A DNA stretch of 30,500 nt from a bacterium (GTDB lineage Bacteria > UBP7 > UBA6624). Under the pieces are notes generated by a model. It was not told the origin of the DNA and ran no database searches. It saw only the letters and a list, made by a program, of their open reading frames with translations. The first letter of the stretch is position 1. The number at the start of each line of letters is the position of its first letter. Position numbers and translations under genes: made by a program. The stretch spans positions 1-30,500 of the forward strand of contig JACNFQ010000051.1 in the NCBI GenBank assembly GCA_014384545.1. The letters are read 5' to 3'. Below, in pieces: positions 1-7,182 of the stretch.

Positions 1-629
1 CCCGAATGGCGACCAAAGCTGGGTGAAGCGGAGAATCCCTTAGCCATTTCATGCCGAATCCTCTCTCCAGAAGTAACCCCAAGGTTGGGTGATTCGTGGC
101 GGAAGGCATCCCAAATCTCTGGTGTCGCCGTCAGGTCATGTGTGGCGATAAGGCGCAGTCCTCTAAGGACTCTCAAAGGGTCATTTGAAAGGGAATCATG
201 ATGGATAGGAACGAGTCTCTTATCCAGCACATCAGAAGCAAAACTGAGAGGGTCAAAGAGACCGTTGCCACCCTTTGTAGGGGGACGCCACAGAAGAGCA
301 TTCACCGAATAATCCCGACGTTTGAGATCTTCTTCTACGCTTCCTTGTGCTACTGTGATATCTACAAGAACGCCATTCTTACCCGTATATCTCGTGGTCA
401 AAAACCGGTCTTTGACTTCGTATCCTTTTCCAAAAGAAGCTGTCAGTATCTCCTTCGCTTTCTCCCAATCTTCTTCTCTAGAAACTAGGTCATATTCCCA
501 AGAACCATCTTTCTGTAGAGTGCCCTCAATAAGTAAGAGGGCGTCTCGCACAGCTCCACCCACAACCCAAACACCTTCTAATTCAAAGAGTGCAGGAGGC
601 AAAGGCGAGAAGAAGCGAGAAAGAGACAC
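1..629 (-). CDS. CCA tRNA nucleotidyltransferase / poly(A) polymerase family protein, 3'-truncated by window edge
   Basis: Reading the minus strand from GTG at 629-627 gives an open frame to base 1 (about 209 codons, C-terminus outside the window). Visible family motifs are VVGGAVRDALL (residues 22-32), RRDYSVNAL (104-112), FDPL (125-128), DPLRVLRGLRL (150-160) and RIRHEM (190-195). These are the head and neck regions of class II nucleotidyltransferases that add CCA to tRNA 3' ends or poly(A) to RNA. Which of the two this is cannot be told from the fragment. One oddity: the metal-binding DxD that normally follows GGxVRD appears as E45-Y-D47, so the first Asp is Glu. The gene starts one codon after the TAG of the preceding exported-protein gene and in the same frame, so the two are probably co-transcribed. 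The start is chosen because GTG is the first start codon after that stop. Confidence 0.85.
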   Translation of the reverse strand, partial: MSLSRFFSPLPPALFELEGVWVVGGAVRDALLLIEGTLQKDGSWEYDLVSREEDWEKAKEILTASFGKGYEVKDRFLTTRYTGKNGVLVDITVAQGSVEEDLKRRDYSVNALLWRPPTKGGNGLFDPLSFASDVLDKRLVPIHHDSLSNDPLRVLRGLRLIATHDLTATPEIWDAFRHESPNLGVTSGERIRHEMAKGFSASPSFGRHS

Positions 630-632
630 AAG

Positions 633-1262
633 CTAGACAAACGGGTAGGGAGAAAGGACAGCCCCATCGTCGGTAATCGTCACTTCGTAAAGCCAGCCAG
701 AGGCAAGATCAACGACCCAACCCTCCTGATGCACTTTGAGACGAGAGAGTGCACGGGAGAGATCTCCAGGAAGAGTGTGATCCTTTAGTGAGCCACCCCA
801 CAGGGAATGCGAGATGCTCAGATCGAGTAGGTTGCCGCCATACCTTTGGAGATCGCCCCACTCGGGAGAATTATCAGATTGGTGGCTCCAAGAAGAACGG
901 ATAGAGCCTAAGAAGCGAGCAAAAGCAGCTCCCAAAGCAACAGGCGAGTTGCGGGTAGCAATAGGTCGCTCCGCCAAGAGGGCGTCTGGTCCATAGAGGA
1001 AGACAACCCCCTCTTCAACGAATAGACCATACCGACCTTCTCCTGCTCCGGAATGGGGCATTACCTTTAGGTCGCGACAACGCAGAGCTTGCCCCAGTGT
1101 ACTTTGAGGAATCATGAACAAGGCAGGTGAACCGACCCAATCGGAGCAGCGGGTAGGGGGATGTCCCTCTACAGAAAGGAATGCATCCCACAAGGGACGA
1201 ATAATCTCGGCAGGTTGGGGAATGGGGCGTGCTGCAAGAAGGAGCAAGAGAAGAGGCGTCAT
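633..1262 (-). CDS. exported protein of unknown function (209 aa)
   Basis: I do not recognise this family. The N-terminus (MTPLLLLLLAARPIP) is a short hydrophobic stretch that looks like a signal peptide ending near residue 11, so the protein is probably exported. The rest is soluble-looking, with scattered Trp and Gly and no catalytic motif I can name. There are two cysteines (CSD near residue 39 and CRD near 62), which could form a disulfide in the periplasm. Its ATG overlaps the stop of mscS by 4 nt (ATGA), and its TAG is followed after one codon by the GTG of the nucleotidyltransferase. It therefore sits in a three-gene unit mscS / unknown / nucleotidyltransferase. The start is set by the ATGA coupling and the signal-like N-terminus. 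Confidence 0.7.
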   Translation of the reverse strand: MTPLLLLLLAARPIPQPAEIIRPLWDAFLSVEGHPPTRCSDWVGSPALFMIPQSTLGQALRCRDLKVMPHSGAGEGRYGLFVEEGVVFLYGPDALLAERPIATRNSPVALGAAFARFLGSIRSSWSHQSDNSPEWGDLQRYGGNLLDLSISHSLWGGSLKDHTLPGDLSRALSRLKVHQEGWVVDLASGWLYEVTITDDGAVLSPYPFV

Positions 1263-2317
1263 TTATCCTCTCCACAAGGCGGGGGGTCAAGCGTGACCGT
1301 GGGGAAGGCAAAACCAAGCCCCAACGCATTGAACTGCTCCAAGATAGAGAGATTCACTTCGTGTCGGACATCTCTCAGCCCTTTGCCCGAGTTCAGTTCT
1401 ATCCAGTAAATCACTTCCAAATCTAGAGAAGAATCCCCGAAGGCTAAAAAGTTCACCCAGCATTCGTCTTGTGTATCGGGATGGCCTTCGATGATCTGTT
1501 CAAGAGTCTCTTTCGCTTTCCGAATCAGGTCGGGAGACGTATCGTAAAGAAGCCCTAGAGAAAGGGCCTGCCTAAATCCTTCTCGACGGCTGAGATTGAT
1601 AATAGTTGATGCTGTAATAACTGCGTTAGGGAGGATGATTTCGGTCTTATCAAAACCGCGGAGCCGCGTTGAGCGAAGACCAATCTGTTTGACCGTTCCC
1701 GCTTCTCCAGCAACTTTGATGGAATCGCCGACTCCAAAGGGACGATCAAGGAAAATAATGACCCCACTAAATGCTTGCGAGAGCGTGTCCTTAGCAGCTA
1801 GAGCAAACGCTAAGCCGCCGATACCTAATCCGGCAACCAACCCCATAATATCGAAGCCAAAACCAGAGATGATGGCGACACCTGCCACAATCCAAACCAA
1901 GAAACCCGTACTGCTTTTTAGGACCGAGATGATCTGGTCGTCCAACTCACCTTCAGTCTTGGCGGCAATCGGTTCTAGAACTGCCGCAAATAAGAATGTA
2001 AGAAGATGTCTAGCTAGCAGGGTTAGAGAGACCGCAATGAGAAGAAAGAGGAGTTTGCCCACCAGTTCAGCACCTTCCCCCTCACTGTATTCACTAGATG
2101 CCCATCCCGAACGGAGGGCAAGGAGAATCAAGAGCCAACTGAGGGGCTTCTCAATAAGAGAAACGACATTTTCAGCATCCTGTGCCTCCTTCTTTTGAAG
2201 AAAGGCAATCAGACGTGGATGGAGAATGGCACGAACGATCGCTACACCGATCCAAGCCACCAAGGGATAGAGAACCAAAGTAGAGGCGGGATGGGCAATA
2301 AGGGTATCAAGGGTCAT
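1259..2317 (-). CDS. mscS: MscS-family small-conductance mechanosensitive channel
   Basis: A 352-residue membrane channel that opens under membrane tension to release solutes during hypo-osmotic shock. There is a hydrophobic helix at about residues 11-30, then helices at about 59-70 and 88-110. The pore-lining helix follows: a Gly/Ala-rich stretch at residues 159-176 (GLVAGLGIGGLAFALAAKD), then the signature QAFSGVIIFLDRPFGVGD (181-198). The beta domain (VAGEAGTVKQIGLRSTRLR) and an alpha/beta C-terminal domain come next. Length and motif order match a standard MscS-type channel with one additional N-terminal helix. The ATG at 2317-2315 has a purine-rich GAGGGT immediately upstream. The gene is divergent from the plus-strand dehydrogenase and is the first gene of its unit. 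The symbol denotes the family; a YnaI/YbdG-type paralogue is equally possible. Confidence 0.93.
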   Translation of the reverse strand: MTLDTLIAHPASTLVLYPLVAWIGVAIVRAILHPRLIAFLQKKEAQDAENVVSLIEKPLSWLLILLALRSGWASSEYSEGEGAELVGKLLFLLIAVSLTLLARHLLTFLFAAVLEPIAAKTEGELDDQIISVLKSSTGFLVWIVAGVAIISGFGFDIMGLVAGLGIGGLAFALAAKDTLSQAFSGVIIFLDRPFGVGDSIKVAGEAGTVKQIGLRSTRLRGFDKTEIILPNAVITASTIINLSRREGFRQALSLGLLYDTSPDLIRKAKETLEQIIEGHPDTQDECWVNFLAFGDSSLDLEVIYWIELNSGKGLRDVRHEVNLSILEQFNALGLGFAFPTVTLDPPPCGEDK

Positions 2318-2534
2318 ACCCTCATTTTACTCTTCACCAACCCTAATGGTTCAACCATCCCCCATGACATCTCCCCAGACTCATCATTTGGCACGGGTCA
2401 ACCCCCCCTTGCCTTTTGGGGGTGGTGTGCTCCGTCCATCCGAGAATCAAAGGTGGAGTGCCTTTGGACCGATTGCTTGCCCCTACAGATTCTCTCCTCA
2501 TTTCATAAAGCCCACTCCCCATAGGATGGGTGGC
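2318..2534. promoter_or_regulatory. divergent intergenic region between mscS and the dehydrogenase
   Basis: This 217-bp gap separates two divergent genes and must hold both promoters if the starts are right. A perfect inverted repeat with 6-bp arms around one base (ATGGTT-C-AACCAT) lies at 2346-2358. A second inverted repeat, ACCCCC (2401-2406) with GGGGGT (2418-2423), could form a hairpin. On the minus strand a TTGAAC / TAAAAT pair with 19-nt spacing overlaps the first palindrome and ends close to the mscS ATG, which would give a very short leader. The dehydrogenase frame stays open back to an ATG at 2346, but that stretch does not look like the family N-terminus. Confidence 0.35.
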
Positions 2535-3653
2535 ATGGCTAAGGTGCTAATCTTTGGGGCAGGGCGACAAGGTCGCGCTATCGCTCTAAACTTGGCGCCC
2601 GACTTTGACTTGTGGGTAGGGGATGGCGATACTTCAAGATTGTTAGCGATCTCGACTTGGTTGCCCCAATTTGTGCCTTCTGTTAATCTTCAGATTCAGT
2701 CTTTGGATGCTTCTCAACCCGAGACTTGGGGGTTTGTGGGCATCCCTGATGTCATTGTGAATGCAGCGTCTTATACATTAAGTGAATCTCTTACGGATTG
2801 GGCGATCGAGAAAGAGTGTCACTTGGTCGATTTGGGGGGCAATCCTGATGTGGTCGCTTCGCAACATAAACGGCATCGTTCTGCGGTAGATGCGGCTGTT
2901 TCGATCATTCCAGATTGTGGTTTAGCGCCGGGTTTGGCTCAGATTCTCGCTGCCGAGGGGTTGCTCCATGTAGAAAACCCCCATTCTGTCTCGCTTACCT
3001 GCGGAGGATTACCCCCAACTGCACCCAACAACCCTTGGCGCCACGCTCTCTATTTTGCGGCAGAGGGATTGCTGAATGAGTACCGAGGCACCGAGACAAT
3101 ATTGGTGGACGGAGAGGCAGTAGAAATCCCTTGTTTATCGGGCAAAGAGAGTGTAGAGATCCCAGGCGTGGGGGTGTTGGAGGCTGCTGTAACACGAGGT
3201 GGCGTAAGCACAGCCCCAGCGACCTTCTTGGGCAGATTGGACAACTACATCTATAAGACACTGCGGTGGCCAGGGCATTGGGATGTGGTGGGAGGGTGGG
3301 CTAGGGATGGGTTCTTAGCCAGCGATTGGCAGGAAGACGCCTTAGGAGCGATCGAAGAGAAGTTGGGGTGTGACCTGCCCACCCCCGACGAAGACTTGGT
3401 GGTATTGAGAGCGGAGGTCAGTGGCAGGGGAGGGATGTGGCAAGCATTGCTTCTAGAAAAGAATGACCCAAAGACAGGGCTAACAGCGATGGAGCGCACG
3501 ACCGGTTTTCCGGCAGCTGAAGTCGTTCGATTGGCCGCGAAGGGTGAACTGAAGCCTGGTGTCCTTCGCCACGAAGCGGATCTACCAACGACCACGATTC
3601 TCCAGCGCCTCGAAAAGGCGGGGCTCTCTTTCCAAACCACCAGCACGCCCTAG
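2535..3653 (+). CDS. saccharopine dehydrogenase-family NAD(P)-dependent oxidoreductase (lysine 6-dehydrogenase-like)
   Basis: A 372-residue cytosolic oxidoreductase. The N-terminus (MAKVLIFGAGRQG) carries a GxGxxG dinucleotide-binding loop at residues 8-13. It is followed by the family block around VIVNAASYT and HLVDLGGNP, and then by PDCGLAPGLAQILA, typical of saccharopine dehydrogenase-related enzymes. The C-terminal catalytic/dimer domain contains CGGLPPTAPNNPWRHALYF and TTGFPAAEV. Enzymes with this layout include lysine 6-dehydrogenases and other amino-acid imine reductases, but the substrate cannot be read from the sequence. I start at the ATG at 2535, not at 2346 or 2526: the dinucleotide fold begins right there, AGGATGGG lies upstream, and the extra 63 upstream codons (rich in Pro, Ser and His) resemble no N-terminus of the family. 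It is the only plus-strand gene in the left half and is convergent with the small membrane protein genes. Confidence 0.85.
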   Translation: MAKVLIFGAGRQGRAIALNLAPDFDLWVGDGDTSRLLAISTWLPQFVPSVNLQIQSLDASQPETWGFVGIPDVIVNAASYTLSESLTDWAIEKECHLVDLGGNPDVVASQHKRHRSAVDAAVSIIPDCGLAPGLAQILAAEGLLHVENPHSVSLTCGGLPPTAPNNPWRHALYFAAEGLLNEYRGTETILVDGEAVEIPCLSGKESVEIPGVGVLEAAVTRGGVSTAPATFLGRLDNYIYKTLRWPGHWDVVGGWARDGFLASDWQEDALGAIEEKLGCDLPTPDEDLVVLRAEVSGRGGMWQALLLEKNDPKTGLTAMERTTGFPAAEVVRLAAKGELKPGVLRHEADLPTTTILQRLEKAGLSFQTTSTP

Positions 3654-3672
3654 CCCCTCATCTCGTTTGGGA

Positions 3673-3721
3673 GACCCTTCCACGCGCCGCCAAATGCGGG
3701 GGCGTGGACATGAGGGACGGA
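3673..3721. repeat. 49-bp intergenic repeat, copy 1
   Basis: Identical base for base to 3842-3890. It contains an imperfect inverted repeat: CCACGC...CCGC pairs with GCGG...GCGTGG around a CAAAT loop. It would therefore fold as a stem with a small internal bulge in either strand. It resembles a short REP-like or miniature interspersed element rather than a CRISPR repeat. Confidence 0.85.
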
Positions 3722-3747
3722 GGGCTTTAGGGCAACCACCACTTTAG

Positions 3748-3769
3748 GGCGACGGTTCCAATCGTCGCC
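3748..3769. repeat. palindromic unit B (REP-like)
   Basis: GGCGACG at 3748-3754 and CGTCGCC at 3763-3769 are perfect complementary arms around an 8-base centre, part of which can also pair. A diverged relative occurs at about 3793-3818 (GGGAGACGGTTCGATCTGTCG, reading from 3796), so this looks like a repeated family rather than a chance palindrome. Confidence 0.7.
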
Positions 3770-3792
3770 ACATCTATTGTCCCTCTACCCCG

Positions 3793-3818
3793 TTAGGGAG
3801 ACGGTTCGATCTGTCGCC
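3793..3818. repeat. palindromic unit B', diverged copy
   Basis: It shares the pattern TTAGGG-x-GACGGTTC...GTCGCC with unit B at 3744-3769, but several substitutions break its arms. It lies between unit B and the second 49-bp repeat. Confidence 0.5.
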
Positions 3819-3841
3819 TACGCCCTCCCTTCCCGTTTGGG

Positions 3842-3890
3842 GACCCTTCCACGCGCCGCCAAATGCGGGGGCGTGGACATGAGGGACGGA
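3842..3890. repeat. 49-bp intergenic repeat, copy 2
   Basis: Exact second copy of 3673-3721 in direct orientation, 169 bp further on. See copy 1 for its internal stem. Confidence 0.85.
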
Positions 3891-3912
3891 GACCAGAGAA
3901 GGACGCTTGCGA

Positions 3913-3957
3913 CCGGCTCTGTGCCGGAGCATCCGACATAGTGGCTGGGAGAGCCAC
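3913..3957 (-). terminator. possible hairpins downstream of the small membrane protein genes
   Basis: Two perfect short stems lie just past the stop codon at 3973 on the minus strand: GTGGCT/AGCCAC (3941-3946 with 3952-3957) and CCGGC/GCCGG (3913-3917 with 3923-3927). Neither is followed by a T-tract, so a classical intrinsic terminator is not shown. They may instead belong to the repeat region. Confidence 0.25.
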
Positions 3958-3972
3958 AACCCCCCGCCTAAC

Positions 3973-4134
3973 TTACTCCGAGGGGATTTTCTTGGGCAAT
4001 GAGCCTCCTGTACAAAGGAGGATAGCCATAGCCACGCTTACCCAAATGGGGCTATGCGACCAAACAAAAACCACGACCCCTACACCAATAAAGACCCAGG
4101 GATTCCACATCCTTTTAGTCTGCTTATCCTCCAT
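3973..4134 (-). CDS. small two-helix membrane protein (53 aa), unknown
   Basis: The open frame runs from ATG at 4134-4132 to TAA at 3975-3973. The product has a charged N-terminus (MEDKQTKRMW), a hydrophobic segment (VFIGVGVVVFVW), a short polar turn (SHSP), a second hydrophobic segment (VSVAMAILLCTGG) and a basic tail (LPKKIPSE). Its layout closely mirrors the 68-residue protein encoded 12 nt upstream, including the SVA motif at the start of helix 2 and a KK just after it, so the two look like paralogues. The ribosome-binding site is weak (AAGAGA about 10 nt upstream); translation may depend on coupling with the upstream gene. I recognise no family. Confidence 0.55.
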   Translation of the reverse strand: MEDKQTKRMWNPWVFIGVGVVVFVWSHSPIWVSVAMAILLCTGGSLPKKIPSE

Positions 4135-4146
4135 AACAACGGTCTC

Positions 4147-4353
4147 TTAATTTGTGGAGCAACACGCACCTTCACCGGCATCAGGATCTTTCTCGCTCTC
4201 ATTAGTGGAGCAACTCTTTTTACAGCAAGGGCAAAGGAACCCCACAAGCACACCAATAGCCACAGATATTGTGACGTTCCTAGTGATTAGCCATGCAACG
4301 ACCATCACCACGAGTGGCATCAACCAACTTTTCTTATCCGAACAACTGTTCAT
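4147..4353 (-). CDS. small Cys-rich membrane protein (68 aa), unknown
   Basis: I start this gene at the ATG at 4353-4351 because a strong GGAGG lies 7 nt upstream; an earlier in-frame ATG at 4422 would lie inside the sugar dehydrogenase gene. The protein begins MNSCSDKKSW. It then has a hydrophobic segment (LMPLVVMVVAWLI), a short TRN turn, a second hydrophobic segment (ISVAIGVLVGFL) and a Cys-rich tail with CPCC, SC and a near-terminal CC, giving seven cysteines in 68 residues. The tail could bind a metal or form disulfides, but no known motif is clear. It follows the PQQ-type dehydrogenase by 32 bp and precedes the similar 53-residue gene by 12 nt. Confidence 0.75.
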   Translation of the reverse strand: MNSCSDKKSWLMPLVVMVVAWLITRNVTISVAIGVLVGFLCPCCKKSCSTNESEKDPDAGEGACCSTN

Positions 4354-4385
4354 GTATAGACCTCCATAGTTTATCTTACAGCTCT

Positions 4386-5531
4386 TTACCCGCGAGGGAC
4401 GATTTTCGCAATCGTTCCCCAATGCGTCACGATATGTATCTCCCCTTCTGCATCCTCTCCAAATCCCACTATGCCCCCACCAAAGTCTATGTCAAGCGTC
4501 ACGGCACCTCGTTGGGGATGGGCAGTATCAATAGCCCGAATCCAGCTTTTGGCAAAATCACTAAAGAGGTACCAACCCACCAACTCTGGAATCGCTTTTC
4601 CTCTGTAAACGAAGCCGCCAGAAATAGATGCCCCTTCAGTATGGTCATATTCGTATAGGGGTAACAACCTCCCTTCTTTCTTACATCCCCATGCGGGCTC
4701 AAAGCAGTGGCTACCTTCTAGAACTTTCCATCCCAAGTCCAATCCAACCGCGCCTGCTGGCACCCTATCCACCTCCTCCCATTTATTTTGACCCACATCA
4801 CCGATCCACAAGTCCCCCGTAGCACGGTCAAATGAAAACCGCCAAGGGTTCCTTACCCCCCAATGGAGAATCTCAGTACGCCCCCCCACGCCATGGGCAA
4901 AGGGGTTGTCCTTGGGAATCTTGTATGGACGTTTCTCCCACGGTGTAGGGTCGATACGAAGAATCGCCCCTAGGAGGGAATCGTTATCTTGTCCACTGTT
5001 CTTGGGGTCTCCACCTGCCCCACCATCACCCATCCCTATATAGAGGAATCCATCGGGGCCAAAAGCGATTTGTCCCCCATTATGGTTCGCCCAGGGTTGC
5101 TCAATGTCCAACAGAACGACTTCCCCCTCTTTGTCCACCTCCAAACAGGTTGTGCCTGGTTTCGGACCCGAAAAAACCCGGCAGCTAGGATCACTGTCCC
5201 AATTGATGGGGAAAGCTGATACAACTGTAGCGCCTCCGCTTTTTCTGTCGGTATAGTTCACATAGATCCATTTGGCTGATGGATGTAAGTAATGCCCCGG
5301 CCCAAAAGCGATTGATAGAAGCCCTCTCTCTCCTCCACTGGCTACACGGTCGGTGATGTCCAAAACAACAGCTCTCTTCTTACCTTCCCATAAAGCGATA
5401 ACGCGCCCTTCTTGTTCCACCGCAAATCCCCACGACCCAACAAAGACGATCGAGACAGGATTCTTTAGCTCCGACCCAGTCGTCTCCACATCCAAAGGAG
5501 GCAATGCGAGAGCTAACAAGAAAAGAACCAT
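4386..5531 (-). CDS. PQQ-dependent sugar (glucose/sorbosone-type) dehydrogenase, exported
   Basis: A 381-residue protein of the soluble aldose/sorbosone dehydrogenase family, a six-bladed beta-propeller that oxidises sugars with pyrroloquinoline quinone in the periplasm. It has an N-terminal hydrophobic signal (MVLFLLALALPP), then ERGLLSIAFGP, the active-site NHNGGQIAFGPDG block, GMGDGGAGGDP, RNPWRFSFD, GDVGQNKWEEVD, and ASISGGFVYRG. A Cys pair in the SHCFEPAWGCKK insertion and another in DPSCRV...TTCLE could form disulfides, consistent with export. The order matches the full-length family, and nothing appears truncated. The true substrate is unknown; many members act on aldoses, and some family members have no proven PQQ use. 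The gene follows uvrC by 10 nt and is followed after 32 bp by the Cys-rich small protein. I see no PQQ biosynthesis genes here. Confidence 0.88.
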   Translation of the reverse strand: MVLFLLALALPPLDVETTGSELKNPVSIVFVGSWGFAVEQEGRVIALWEGKKRAVVLDITDRVASGGERGLLSIAFGPGHYLHPSAKWIYVNYTDRKSGGATVVSAFPINWDSDPSCRVFSGPKPGTTCLEVDKEGEVVLLDIEQPWANHNGGQIAFGPDGFLYIGMGDGGAGGDPKNSGQDNDSLLGAILRIDPTPWEKRPYKIPKDNPFAHGVGGRTEILHWGVRNPWRFSFDRATGDLWIGDVGQNKWEEVDRVPAGAVGLDLGWKVLEGSHCFEPAWGCKKEGRLLPLYEYDHTEGASISGGFVYRGKAIPELVGWYLFSDFAKSWIRAIDTAHPQRGAVTLDIDFGGGIVGFGEDAEGEIHIVTHWGTIAKIVPRG

Positions 5532-5541
5532 CGCTTCTATC

Positions 5542-7182
5542 CTAGTCTTTTCCTAGTGTACGCTTTCCCCATCTCTTTTGGTGGTGGGCGTTTGCTACCC
5601 GATGGGATTCATCTCTTGCTCGCATAAGGAGGTGTTTCCCCGATGAGCGCTTCCCAAAAGGAATCTCACTCATGGGGTCGCCCCCGTAAACTTTCTCGAA
5701 GCGCTTCGCTAATCCCACAACAGGAATCGATAAGAACCACGAATGGACAGCAGCTTGTGCTGCGGCACACTGTGTCTTACCCCCATCTACCAAGAAAAGG
5801 TCGGGCGCCTCTCCCCCTTCGGCAATACCACGGCACCGCCTGTCAATCACCTCGGCAATCATCGCAGGGTCGTTAGCGCCTCCGGTCCAGTTCATCGTGA
5901 AATTCCTCGTAAGAGATTTATCGTATGCACCATCCCGAAACGCTACTTTGGATGCGACTGCCTCCTTTCCCATCAGATTAGAGATATCGAAAGCCTCTAT
6001 CAAGCGGGGCAATGAGCCCAATCCCAAATGTCGGTCTAGGTCTTCCATCGCTTTCTGTTCCCATTCGCCCACTTTCCGATTCTCTCGTCCCAGTAACCGA
6101 TCCAGTTGAATCACACTATCTCTAGATGCTTCCAAGACGCGTTCCTTTTCCCACCTAAAATAGGGCGATCGAATCCGGGTTTTTCTTCGCGGATGTAATG
6201 TCCTTTCTAGCCCCTCCCAGTCCCCTTTTGGAACAGGAACAAGAATCGTCTTTGGAGGTGTCCGCTTGGCATAATGAATCTGAAGAATGCGTTTGACCAT
6301 CTCTTCCACGGACTCGCCCAACGGATTTGTGAGAGGAAACCTCAAAGGATTGAAGGGCGTCCCCTTCCGAATCGCAGTAATGGCGTAATAAGCCTCTACT
6401 TTGTGCCGCGCAAGCGAGATAATATCTAAAGAGACGGTAGGAGGTGCTAACCCTTTCCGCTGTGTCAGGAATCCCTCCAAAGCAGAAATCCTGTTCCTAA
6501 ACCGAGCAGCAGCTTCAAACTGACGTTCTTTCGCCGCCTCTACCATGTCACATCTTAGCCGTTGGAGTGTCTCCGAGACATCTCCCTCCAAGAAAGCCAA
6601 TGCTCCCTTTACCAGATCACCATAGGCTGGGGGAGTAATACGAGCTTCACAGGGGGCAGGACATTGCCCCATGCGGTAGTAGACACACGCTTTGATACGA
6701 CCCGAATCCAAGTTATAGCGACAGGGACGAACGCCAAATGTCTTTTGGAGATGCCTAATCGTTCCCCGCACATTCTTGGCGCTCCCAAAAGGACCCAAAT
6801 GGGTTCCAGGACTTTGAGGCGTTCTCGATAGAGCGAAATAGGGATAGGTGTCGGGTACCACTCTCAAGTAGGGAAAACTCTTGTCATCTCGCAAAGCGAT
6901 GTTTAGGGGAGGACGATGGCGCCGGATCTCTGCGGCTTCTAGAACCAATGCTGCTTCTTCATCCGCTGTCACTGTAAAGGCGACTCGCGAAGCCTCTAGG
7001 CGAATCCGAGACGCTTTTGTTGGTTCTCCCTTCCGTTGAGACAGCCAAGTGGATACTCGATGACGCAGATCTTTTGCTTTGCCAATATACAGAGGTTTAC
7101 CCTTATCGTCCAAGAACCGATAGACACCAGGAAGCCGGGGAAGTCCTCTTGCGGAATCGCTCTTGATCACTTCTTGAGCCAT
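5542..7182 (-). CDS. uvrC: excinuclease ABC subunit C, lacking the C-terminal HhH domain
   Basis: UvrC makes the 3' and 5' incisions in nucleotide-excision repair. With the start at ATG 7182 the product has 546 residues. It shows the GIY-YIG nuclease domain (PGVYRFLDDKGKPLYIGKAKDLRHR, residues 18-42), and cysteines C154, C166, C174 and C178 in the spacing of the UvrC iron-sulfur cluster. It also has a UVR helix pair (AAKERQFEAAARFRNRISALEG) and the RNase H-like nuclease domain with FDIS, NDPAMIAEVIDRR and LVDGGK. The protein ends soon after MRARDESHRVANAHH, so the tandem helix-hairpin-helix domain that usually follows is absent. The longer frame up to 7299 is excluded because those codons lie inside uvrA and are Arg/Gly-rich. 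The ATG overlaps the end of uvrA by 16 nt, pointing to coupled expression. No uvrB is in the window. Confidence 0.93.
   Translation of the reverse strand: MAQEVIKSDSARGLPRLPGVYRFLDDKGKPLYIGKAKDLRHRVSTWLSQRKGEPTKASRIRLEASRVAFTVTADEEAALVLEAAEIRRHRPPLNIALRDDKSFPYLRVVPDTYPYFALSRTPQSPGTHLGPFGSAKNVRGTIRHLQKTFGVRPCRYNLDSGRIKACVYYRMGQCPAPCEARITPPAYGDLVKGALAFLEGDVSETLQRLRCDMVEAAKERQFEAAARFRNRISALEGFLTQRKGLAPPTVSLDIISLARHKVEAYYAITAIRKGTPFNPLRFPLTNPLGESVEEMVKRILQIHYAKRTPPKTILVPVPKGDWEGLERTLHPRRKTRIRSPYFRWEKERVLEASRDSVIQLDRLLGRENRKVGEWEQKAMEDLDRHLGLGSLPRLIEAFDISNLMGKEAVASKVAFRDGAYDKSLTRNFTMNWTGGANDPAMIAEVIDRRCRGIAEGGEAPDLFLVDGGKTQCAAAQAAVHSWFLSIPVVGLAKRFEKVYGGDPMSEIPFGKRSSGKHLLMRARDESHRVANAHHQKRWGKRTLGKD

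Larger units (their letters stand above)
3654..3972. other. convergent intergenic region with nested repeats
   Basis: No gene is visible in these 319 bases, which lie between the stop of the plus-strand dehydrogenase and the stop of the minus-strand 53-residue protein. The region is built as repeat A, palindrome B, diverged palindrome B', repeat A, and then two short hairpins. Both A copies are preceded by similar sequence (CGTTTGGG or close to it), so the duplicated unit is slightly longer than the exact 49 bp. Confidence 0.7.

Noticed and set aside
627-640. Fusion or stop readthrough between the exported protein and the nucleotidyltransferase
   Set aside because: The two frames are the same, but a TAG separates them and a GTG start follows one codon later; two separate genes are simpler.
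1596-2198. 200-codon plus-strand frame over mscS
   Set aside because: Antisense shadow of a clear MscS channel gene, without any family motif.
2346-2534. N-terminal extension of the plus-strand dehydrogenase
   Set aside because: These 63 codons precede the dinucleotide-binding fold and look like intergenic sequence containing palindromes.
3654-3972. CRISPR-like array
   Set aside because: Only two exact repeats 169 bp apart, no regular spacers, and no cas genes in the window.
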